A stretch of 34,658 nucleotides of DNA, from positions 1-34,658 of the forward strand of contig CALLGK010000120.1 of assembly GCA_938009905.1 (NCBI GenBank), read 5' to 3'. Shown here in pieces: positions 28,617 to 34,658 of this stretch (the stretch's first letter is position 1; every line of letters starts with the position of its first letter). The notes beneath the pieces are model-generated. The model was not told the origin of the DNA. It worked only from the letters and a program-made list of their open reading frames with translations, and did not search any database. The translations under genes were made by a program, and so were the position numbers. Origin of the DNA: an uncultured Acidimicrobiales bacterium (GTDB taxonomy: Bacteria > Actinomycetota > Acidimicrobiia > Acidimicrobiales > SZUA-35).

Positions 28617-31439
28617 TCAGAATGCGTCGGTCTCGGGATCAACCCCGAGCTGGGCATCACTGGCGTCGACGTCTGGGGTCACCACGGCCGGCGGATCAGC
28701 CGGCTCAGTCGCCGCCGCCTTCTTCTTGGTGGCCTTCTTCTTCGTCGCCTTTTTCTTGGTGGCTTTCTTGGCTGTGGCCTTCTTCTTGGTGGCCTTTTTC
28801 TTTGTGGCCTTCTTTTTCTTCTTCTTGGGGCCACCGTCGGCCGCAACCTTGATGCGGCGTTCGATCAACAGCTCGGCGGCTCGGTCGATCGTGAGGTTCT
28901 CTTCGGTGTCGCCCTTGCGCAGGCTGGCGTTGACTTCACCGTCTGTCACATACGGACCGAAGCGGCCGTCCTTGAGCTGCACCTCGGCACCGGTGACCGG
29001 ATCTTCACCGACGATCTTGACCGGCGCAGCCGGCTTTTGACCACGACGTCGCTTCGGCTGCGCCATGACCTCGAGTGCCTTTGGCAGCTCGAGCGACAGC
29101 AGCTCTGCTTCTTCTTCGAGACTGCGCGAGTCCTTCTTGGTGTTGCCCTCTTCGTCGACGAAGATCTTCTCGATGTAGGGGCCGTAGCGACCGTTGTAGG
29201 CGGTGATTACGCCCTGGTCGGCAGGGTCGATACCGATCTCGCGAGGAAGCTTGAGGAGCTCAACGGCCTCTTCGAACGTGATCTCTTCTGGCTTCAATGT
29301 CTTGAACAATGAGCTGGTCTTTGGCTTTTCGCCTGTCTCAGCGTCGTGATCGCCCATCTGGACGTACGGACCGAAGCGGCCAGCCTTCACAAACACGGGG
29401 AGATCGGTCTCGGGATGGGTGCCGAGTTCACGGTCGCTCTTGGGCGCTTCGAGCAGTTCGACGGCCCGCTCTGGCGTGAGCTCGTCTGGGGCCAGATCGT
29501 CTGGGATCGACGCTCGGTCTTCGCCTCGTTCGAGGTAGGGGCCGTAGCGGCCGACGCGAGCCACGATGGCGACGCCATCTTCGTCGCCGCCGATTGGGAT
29601 CGAGTTGACGGCCCGGGCATCGATGTCGCCCAGCCGCTCGTTGACCTTCTTCTTCAGTCCTTCATCGGCGCTATTGCCAAAGTAGAACTCGGTGAGCCAT
29701 GGAACCGTCTCTTTGCCGCCACCGGCGATGGAGTCGAGATCGGTCTCCATCTTGGCCGTGAAGGCATAGTCGACCAGGTTGGGGAAGTGCTGTTCGAGCA
29801 ACCCGGTCACGGCGAAGGCCTTGAAGCTTGGAACGAGGGCTGAGCCCTTCTTCCACACGTACTCGCGAGCCTGGATCGTGCCCATGATTGAGGCGTAGGT
29901 CGACGGACGTCCCACCTCGAGTCGTTCGAGCTCCTTGACGAGCGAAGCCTCGGTGTAGCGAGCGGGAGGTTGGGTGTCGTGCCCGGCGGCAACGAGGGAC
30001 TCAACGGTTGCGCCATCACCCTCGTTGAGGGGCGGCAGCAACTGTTCAGCTGCTTCTTCTGAGTTCTTGTCGTCCTCTTCGTCTGTCGACTCTTTGTAGA
30101 CCTTCAGGAAGCCCTGATGAGTAATGACGGTACCGGCGGTCGAGAAGACGGTCTTGCGGCCATCAGTCGCATCGACCCCGAGTCGCAAGGTGACCGTTTC
30201 GCCGGTGGCGTCTGTCATCTGCGAAGCAACGGTGCGCTGCCAGATCAGCTCGTAGACCGCGAGGTCCTGCTTCGACAATTCGCCAGCGACCTCTTCAGGT
30301 GTCCGGAAGCGATCCCCCGATGGGCGGATGGCCTCGTGGGCCTCTTGCGCATTTTGCGTCTTCCCTTTGTAAACCCTGGGTCCGTCTGGCAGGAACTCCT
30401 CACCAAAACGCTCTTGGATCTGGCTTCGAGCAGCAGAGACGGCCTGATCGGACAGGGTCGTCGAGTCGGTACGCATGTAGGTGATGAATCCCCGCTCGTA
30501 CAGACCTTGCGCCACGCGCATGGCGGGCGACGAACCGAGGCGAAGCTTGCGGCTCGCCTCTTGCTGGTAGGTCGACGTAATAAACGGTGCAGCCGGACGG
30601 CGGCGGTATGGCTTGGCCTCGCGGCTTTGCACCGTTGCCGGACGCTGGGTGAGCGCCTGCACGAGTCCGTTGGCGCCAACCTCGTCGAGATGCACGGCGT
30701 TCTCACGAGAGAGCTTGCCGTCTTGACCAAAGTCGCGGCCGGTGGCGACGCGGTTTCCGTCGACCTCAACAAGCAGGGCCTCGAATGGCCGCTCTGCTTC
30801 TGCAGCGTCAAACGTGCCTTTGACATCCCAGTAGTTGGCAGAGCGGAACGCCATGCGCTCACGCTCTCGCTCGACGACGATCCGGGTGGCGACGCTCTGC
30901 ACACGACCAGCCGAAAGCTTCGGCATGACCTTCTTCCAGAGCACCGGCGACACTTCGTAGCCATAGAGACGGTCGAGAAGTCGGCGAGCTTCCTGGGCAT
31001 CAACGAGGTGACGGTCGAGTTCGCCCGGCGACTCGATCGCACGCTGGATGGCCTCGGGTGTGATCTCGGTGAAGACGATGCGCTTGACCGGCACCTTGGG
31101 GTTCAAGACCTGCGTGAGGTGCCACGCGATGGCCTCGCCTTCGCGGTCCTTATCGGTGGCAAGAATGAGCTCGTCCGCATCCTTCATCAAGGACTTGAGT
31201 TTCTTGACTTGGTCCTTCTTGTCCGCCGAAACGACGTAGAGCGCCTTGAAGTCGTTGTCGACATCAATGCCGAGCTTTGACCACTTCTCGGACTTGTACG
31301 CGGCTGGCACATCAGCCGCATTCCGAGGCAGATCGCGGATATGCCCAATCGAAGAGTCGACGATGTAATCGTCGCCGAGAATCTCGGAGATCTTCTTGGT
31401 CTTCGCTGGGGACTCGACGATGACTAGGGCTTGGGGCAC
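28617..31439 (-). CDS. topA: DNA topoisomerase I
   Basis: Relaxes negative supercoils. 940 residues from a GTG at 31439, which follows TACCCT by 7 bases. The Toprim domain starts ALVIVESPAKTKKI and has ATDKDREGEAIAWHL. The catalytic Tyr is in GFITYMRTDSTTLSDQ (about residue 320). Instead of zinc ribbons the C-terminus has repeated modules marked by GRYGPYLERGED, GRFGPYVQMGDHD, GRYGPYIEKIF and GRFGPYVTDGEVN, as in actinobacterial TopA. It then ends in a lysine/alanine/threonine repeat tail (KKATKKKATKKK...) and a short acidic end. The tail is a DNA-binding, processivity-type extension in mycobacterial TopA; here it is inferred to serve likewise. Confidence 0.97.
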   Translation of the reverse strand: MPQALVIVESPAKTKKISEILGDDYIVDSSIGHIRDLPRNAADVPAAYKSEKWSKLGIDVDNDFKALYVVSADKKDQVKKLKSLMKDADELILATDKDREGEAIAWHLTQVLNPKVPVKRIVFTEITPEAIQRAIESPGELDRHLVDAQEARRLLDRLYGYEVSPVLWKKVMPKLSAGRVQSVATRIVVERERERMAFRSANYWDVKGTFDAAEAERPFEALLVEVDGNRVATGRDFGQDGKLSRENAVHLDEVGANGLVQALTQRPATVQSREAKPYRRRPAAPFITSTYQQEASRKLRLGSSPAMRVAQGLYERGFITYMRTDSTTLSDQAVSAARSQIQERFGEEFLPDGPRVYKGKTQNAQEAHEAIRPSGDRFRTPEEVAGELSKQDLAVYELIWQRTVASQMTDATGETVTLRLGVDATDGRKTVFSTAGTVITHQGFLKVYKESTDEEDDKNSEEAAEQLLPPLNEGDGATVESLVAAGHDTQPPARYTEASLVKELERLEVGRPSTYASIMGTIQAREYVWKKGSALVPSFKAFAVTGLLEQHFPNLVDYAFTAKMETDLDSIAGGGKETVPWLTEFYFGNSADEGLKKKVNERLGDIDARAVNSIPIGGDEDGVAIVARVGRYGPYLERGEDRASIPDDLAPDELTPERAVELLEAPKSDRELGTHPETDLPVFVKAGRFGPYVQMGDHDAETGEKPKTSSLFKTLKPEEITFEEAVELLKLPREIGIDPADQGVITAYNGRYGPYIEKIFVDEEGNTKKDSRSLEEEAELLSLELPKALEVMAQPKRRRGQKPAAPVKIVGEDPVTGAEVQLKDGRFGPYVTDGEVNASLRKGDTEENLTIDRAAELLIERRIKVAADGGPKKKKKKATKKKATKKKATAKKATKKKATKKKATKKKAAATEPADPPAVVTPDVDASDAQLGVDPETDAF

Positions 31440-31446
31440 AGCGGGG

Positions 31447-31452
31447 AGGGTA
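31447..31452 (-). promoter_or_regulatory. putative -10 box (leaderless) for topA
   Basis: On the minus strand TACCCT is followed by CCCCGCT and then the GTG at 31439 (7-base gap). The -35 is weak. Confidence 0.35.
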
Positions 31453-31520
31453 GGAAGTCAGGGAGTGTTTTTGCGAACACCCACGGAGATTTGATGAACG
31501 AACGTGACCGTTGACCTACG

Positions 31521-32954
31521 TCAAACGGTTGCTTCGACTGGCTCTGGATCGGCGACATCAGGCTCGATGTGAGCACTCTCGACCGGCGGTGCGCCTCGCA
31601 AAATGAGGGCACCGACAATTGAAGCGGCGAGCGAGGCGAACAGGATGCCAAGTGTCGCTTGATCCTTGATGGCGTCGTTGTCGGCGAAGGCCAGGTTGTT
31701 GATAAAGAGGGCGACCGTGAAGCCGATACCGGCAACTGCACCAGCGCCGATGACGTGGCGCATGGTGACCCCTTCCGGAAGAACAGCGAGCCCGGAGCGG
31801 ACGGCCATGAGGGCAAAGATGAAGATGCCGAGCGGCTTTCCAACCACCAGACCCAGGAAGATGCCGAGCGACACGAGCGACGTTGCCGCTTCGCTGATCG
31901 CCTCGCCAGACAACGACACGCCTGCGTTCGCTAACGCAAACACGGGGATCACAAAGAAGCTCGTCCACGGACTCACGAGTGCGAGCTGCCGGTTACACAC
32001 CGACACCGACTCACGCAGCTTCCAGTTGGCGTTACGCAATCCGGCAGGATCGGCGTTGTCGCCAGAGATGAGGTCTTCGATCGACTCGAAGCGACGCTGC
32101 CCGACGAGCGGCTTGGCCGGTGTGAGCATGCCGAGTGCAACACCAGCGATCGTGGCGTGCACACCCGAGCGGAACGTGGCGTACCAAACGAACACGCCGA
32201 CGATGATGTACATCGGGGTGTACCAGATCTTCATGCGCTGCATCGCGACGACGAGCGCGAGCCCGAGGAGGGCGTAGATCATCCAGTCGAAGTGGATCGA
32301 GCTCGTGTAGAAAATCGCGATCACGAGGATGGCACCGATGTCGTCGACGATGGCCAACGTGAGCAAGAACAGCTTCAGTTTGCGTGGAATGCGAGGGCCG
32401 AGCAGGGCAAGCACCCCAACCGCAAAGGCGATGTCGGTGGCCATGGGGATACCCCAGCCGCCCAGTCCTTCGCCGCCGATGTTGAGCATGGCATAGAGGC
32501 CTGCGGGAATGACCATGCCGCCGATTGCGCCGATGGCGGGGAGGGCGGCGATCTTTGGGTCGCGCAGGTCGCCAACGACGAGCTCAGATTTGATCTCGAG
32601 CCCGACCACAAAGAAGAACAGCACCATCAGGGCGTCGTTGACCCACAATTCGAGCGACAGACCGTGGTCGTCGTGCAAGAACGGCATCCACGAACCAATG
32701 GCCAGGTCGACTTCGGTCTCCCACAGATGGTGGTAGCTCTCGCTCCACGGGGAGTTGGCCCAGATCAGGGCGACGGCGGTTGCGATCAACAACAGAACGC
32801 CGGATGCGGCTTCTTGTGCGAGGAACCGAACCATGGGGCGGGCCACAGTCTTGGCCAGGCGCGTGTCGCCACCGCTCCACGCTTCTCGTCTTACTTTGAT
32901 GGAACCTTCGGACACGTGGACATCGTACTTTCGAGACGGTTCCCCCCGACTCAT
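31521..32954 (-). CDS. nhaA: Na+/H+ antiporter NhaA
   Basis: 477 residues, longer than E. coli NhaA (388) through an N-terminal basic extension of about 40 residues and a C-terminal tail of about 20. Exchanges external protons for internal sodium at the inner membrane. Landmarks: FLAQEAASGVLLLIATAVALIWANSPW (TM1), NDALMVLFFFVVGLEIKSELVVGDL, WGIPMATDIAFAVGVLALLG, and the ion-binding Asp pair in LTLAIVDDIGAILVIAIFY. Around 11-12 helices are visible. AAGGAG lies 13 bases before the ATG at 32954, and the ATG sits in the loop of a GC hairpin. It ends 81 bases upstream of topA. A marine habitat would fit, but NhaA is widespread. Confidence 0.96.
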   Translation of the reverse strand: MSRGEPSRKYDVHVSEGSIKVRREAWSGGDTRLAKTVARPMVRFLAQEAASGVLLLIATAVALIWANSPWSESYHHLWETEVDLAIGSWMPFLHDDHGLSLELWVNDALMVLFFFVVGLEIKSELVVGDLRDPKIAALPAIGAIGGMVIPAGLYAMLNIGGEGLGGWGIPMATDIAFAVGVLALLGPRIPRKLKLFLLTLAIVDDIGAILVIAIFYTSSIHFDWMIYALLGLALVVAMQRMKIWYTPMYIIVGVFVWYATFRSGVHATIAGVALGMLTPAKPLVGQRRFESIEDLISGDNADPAGLRNANWKLRESVSVCNRQLALVSPWTSFFVIPVFALANAGVSLSGEAISEAATSLVSLGIFLGLVVGKPLGIFIFALMAVRSGLAVLPEGVTMRHVIGAGAVAGIGFTVALFINNLAFADNDAIKDQATLGILFASLAASIVGALILRGAPPVESAHIEPDVADPEPVEATV

Positions 32955-32960
32955 GGGGGG
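32942..32960 (-). promoter_or_regulatory. GC hairpin that places the nhaA start codon in its loop
   Basis: On the minus strand CCCCCC, loop ATGAGTC, GGGGGG. The start codon forms the first three loop bases, and AAGGAG lies 13 bases upstream of it (32968-32973). Confidence 0.45.
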
Positions 32961-32996
32961 CGTGACACTCCTTACATCGGCACAAAGAATCCAATA

Positions 32997-33020
32997 AGAA
33001 GGTCAAGACTTTGACCTTCT
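32997..33020. promoter_or_regulatory. palindromic operator between nhaA and the thiolase gene
   Basis: Two perfect 10-base arms, AGAAGGTCAA (32997-33006) and TTGACCTTCT (33011-33020), flank GACT. The right arm contains the thiolase -35 hexamer TTGACC, so a bound dimeric regulator would block this promoter. Confidence 0.65.
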
Positions 33021-33040
33021 AAGCGTTGGGTCGGTACGTT
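33011..33040 (+). promoter_or_regulatory. promoter for the thiolase gene
   Basis: TTGACC (33011-33016), an 18-base spacer, TACGTT (33035-33040). The leader of about 45 bases ends with AGGAG 8 bases before the ATG at 33090. Confidence 0.55.
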
Positions 33041-33089
33041 CATAGGTACCAACGTGGCTTCCGAAGCCCCGAACCCAGGAGCACTCAAT

Positions 33090-34262
33090 ATGCGCGAAGC
33101 CGTCTTTGTTTCGTACGCCCGCACCGGTCTGGCCAAGGCCGGCCGCGGCGGATTCAACCAGACGCCAGCTATGTCCATGGCTGCCCATGCCATCAAGCAC
33201 GCCGTCGCCAAGGCCGGCGTCGAGCCCGAGGCTGTCGAAGACGTGGCCCTCGGAAACGGCGCTCACGGCGCAGGCAACCTCGGTCGCCTTGCTGGCCTTC
33301 TCGCCGGCATGCCTGTCACCACCGGCGGCAACACCATCCAGCGTCACTGCTCGTCTGGCCTCAACTCGATCGCCGTCGCTGCGAACCACATCAAGATGGA
33401 TTCCGCAGACGTCGTCGTCGCCGGTGGCGTCGAGTCGATCTCGATCCCCAGCCCCGGCATGGGTGGCGAGATCAACATGGATCCTGAGCTCACGCTCAAG
33501 TACCCGGCCATCTACATGGCCATGATCGAGACCGCCGACATCGTGGCCGAGCGCTACAACGTCAGCCGCGAGTACCAAGACGAGTACTCACTCGAGTCGC
33601 AGATGCGCACCGCCGCAGCGCAAGAGAACGGTCTGTACGAAGACGAGATCGTTCCCATGAACACCAAGATGAAGCTCGTCGATCGCGAGACCGGCGAAGA
33701 GTCAATCGTCGACTACGTCGTCGACAAGGACGAGTGCAACCGTCCAAGCACCACCATCGAAGGCCTGGCCAAGCTCAAGCCTGTTCGTGGCGAAGGCAAC
33801 TACATCACCGCCGGTAACGCCTCACAGCTTTCCGACGGTGCCGCCGCCGTGGTGATGATGTCCGACGAGGAAGCATCTCGTCGCAACATCGAGCCAATGG
33901 GCGCCTTCAAGGGTTGGGCTGTTGCTGGCTGCGAGCCAGACGAGATGGGTATCGGCCCGATCTACGCCGTGCCGAAGCTGCTGAAGCGCCACGGTCTCAC
34001 CGTCGACGACATCGACATCTGGGAGCTCAACGAGGCGTTCGCTAGCCAGTGCCTCTACAGCCGTGATCAGCTCGGTATCGACCCCGAGAAGTACAACGTC
34101 AACGGTGGCTCCATTTCGATTGGTCATCCGTTCGGCATGACCGGCACCCGCTGCGCAGGACACATCCTGCAAGAGGGCAAGCGCCGCGGCGCCAAGCTCG
34201 GCGTTGTCACCATGTGCATCGGTGGCGGCCAGGGCGCAGCAGGTCTCATCGAGATCTACTGA
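33090..34262 (+). CDS. thiolase (acetyl-CoA C-acetyltransferase family)
   Basis: I start at the ATG at 33090 (390 residues, standard length) because AGGAG lies 8 bases upstream; the track's GTG at 33054 adds 12 residues. Catalytic residues are all present: nucleophile Cys87 in IQRHCSSGLNSIAVA, His in ISIGHPFGMTGTRCAGH, and the second Cys in TMCIGGGQGAAG. It cleaves or condenses acyl-CoA with acetyl-CoA in fatty-acid oxidation, ketone body or aromatic side-chain catabolism. It stands alone with its own operator, divergent from nhaA. It might finish products of the catabolic cluster, but it is not linked to it. A TetR- or FadR-like regulator encoded elsewhere is likely. Confidence 0.93.
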   Translation: MREAVFVSYARTGLAKAGRGGFNQTPAMSMAAHAIKHAVAKAGVEPEAVEDVALGNGAHGAGNLGRLAGLLAGMPVTTGGNTIQRHCSSGLNSIAVAANHIKMDSADVVVAGGVESISIPSPGMGGEINMDPELTLKYPAIYMAMIETADIVAERYNVSREYQDEYSLESQMRTAAAQENGLYEDEIVPMNTKMKLVDRETGEESIVDYVVDKDECNRPSTTIEGLAKLKPVRGEGNYITAGNASQLSDGAAAVVMMSDEEASRRNIEPMGAFKGWAVAGCEPDEMGIGPIYAVPKLLKRHGLTVDDIDIWELNEAFASQCLYSRDQLGIDPEKYNVNGGSISIGHPFGMTGTRCAGHILQEGKRRGAKLGVVTMCIGGGQGAAGLIEIY

Positions 34263-34268
34263 CACAAC

Positions 34269-34435
34269 CACATTGGGTCTGCTCCGCAGACCGCTACCCG
34301 CGATCCGGATCTAGCTCAGAGCTTGTCGCCTCCGGCGACCAAGCGATCGTTGAGTACGCGTGGCGAGGGACGAGCCAGCCCCGAGCGTGCGAGCCGATCG
34401 CGAGTAGCGGCTCGGCGAAGCCGACGCCCAATGTG
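34269..34435. repeat. structured intergenic element with nested inverted repeats (possible MITE/REP-like element or terminator)
   Basis: Outer arms CACATTGGG (34269-34277) and CCCAATGTG (34427-34435) are perfect inverses. Inside, CCGCTACCCGCGATC (34291-34305) pairs with GATCGCGAGTAGCGG (34396-34410) with one mismatch. Each step between them is itself a small hairpin (TCTGC-TCC-GCAGA on the left, CGGC-GAA-GCCG on the right), and a further hairpin CTTGTCGCC/GGCGACCAAG lies near the centre. The element starts 6 bases after the thiolase stop, between convergent genes. No target duplication is visible. The rest of the 210-base gap (34436-34472) holds only GC-rich short palindromes. Confidence 0.7.
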
Positions 34436-34472
34436 ATAGCGCTCCGTGCGCAACGGCCCGCCCGGAGGGCAA

Positions 34473-34658
34473 TCAGCGCTGGACGCGGAGCTCGAGGGTG
34501 GTGCCGTCTGGGCCGGTGATGTACTCCATGGCACCCCGCGTCAGTTCTTTCATGAGCGGCACGCCAAACCCACCCTCGATCAACAATCGATCGGGGTGCG
34601 TGATCTCGGGAATCTCGGGCGCATCGTCGATGCCGTTGCCACCATCGACCACCGTGAG
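34473..34658 (-). CDS. RsbW-like ATP-binding protein, C-terminal 61 residues (cut by window edge)
   Basis: The minus strand is open from 34658 to the TGA at 34473. The visible residues read VVDGGNGIDDAPEIPEIT, then LIEGGFGVPLMKELTRGAMEY, then GPDGTTLELRVQR. This is the N-box/G-loop end of the GHKL ATPase fold used by anti-sigma factor kinases of the RsbW/SpoIIAB type: D-x-G-x-G, then GGxGxxLM, then a closing GGTxxxL strand. Such proteins bind or phosphorylate anti-anti-sigma factors, or act as general regulators. The gene is missing from the track because it is partial. It is convergent with the thiolase. Confidence 0.75.
   Translation of the reverse strand, partial: LTVVDGGNGIDDAPEIPEITHPDRLLIEGGFGVPLMKELTRGAMEYITGPDGTTLELRVQR

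Noticed and set aside
34261-34440. Target-site duplication that would prove a mobile element
   Set aside because: Flanks (ACAAC on the left, ATAGC on the right) do not match, so mobility remains unproven.
34214-34519. 101-aa plus-strand ORF after the thiolase
   Set aside because: It runs through the inverted-repeat element and into the antisense of the RsbW-like gene, with a Ser/Arg-rich translation; a shadow.

Overview
The window reads as a GC-rich actinobacterial chromosome segment. The class Acidimicrobiia (marine, Ilumatobacter-like) is my best guess, inferred from gene content and style, not from a database match. Supporting signs are a SigR/RsrA-type sigma/anti-sigma pair, the actinobacterial neighbourhood of a DUF2342 zinc metalloprotease next to tilS, a BON-OmpA protein of mycobacterial ArfA type, a TopA with repeated C-terminal modules and a lysine-rich tail, many 4-base ATGA gene overlaps, and many genes that appear to be leaderless (a TANNNT box 6-8 bases before the start codon). 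I see no insertion sequence, phage or CRISPR array.

Layout. 1-4032 (+): the end of a polytopic membrane protein, then an FHA-like/two-TM protein with degenerate FtsK/EccC-like modules, followed 7 bases later by a membrane-anchored BON-OmpA protein. A strong two-way hairpin terminator (4068-4144) separates these from a housekeeping operon on the minus strand (9221 to 4150): a 42-aa membrane protein missing from the ORF track, DUF2342 metalloprotease, tilS, a dual-specificity-phosphatase-like protein whose catalytic Cys is Ala, nadC and lysS. Next come sigR-rsrA (minus) with an unusual repeat-rich upstream region, a tRNA-Thr(CGT) on plus, a small unknown protein ending in a 16-bp tandem repeat, a VOC protein, an ACT-domain protein, a GNAT acetyltransferase, and an ArsR/SRPBCC pair with a clear palindromic operator.

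14089-26869 (minus) is the accessory highlight: 13 tightly packed genes that look like a catabolic pathway. In transcription order they are a cytochrome P450, an alpha/beta hydrolase, a three-subunit molybdenum hydroxylase (FAD, 2Fe-2S, Mo), a type I extradiol-type dioxygenase, a second alpha/beta hydrolase, a cupin, two SDRs (one without the S-Y-K triad), a ThDP-dependent enzyme, an 81-aa recombinase-like-HTH protein and a Rieske oxygenase. Together they could hydroxylate, cleave and trim an aromatic, heteroaromatic or polycyclic substrate. The substrate cannot be read from the sequence. No dedicated electron-transfer protein, transporter or regulator lies inside the cluster.

26937-34658: a replication block on minus (topA, tmk, holB-like delta prime), nhaA on minus, and a divergent thiolase on plus controlled by a probable palindromic operator. 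A 167-bp intergenic element rich in nested inverted repeats follows, then the C-terminal end of an RsbW-like ATP-binding protein on minus, cut by the window edge. No gene-free stretch exceeds 300 bases. The longest (613-794, 10203-10416, 34263-34472) are described in the feature list.
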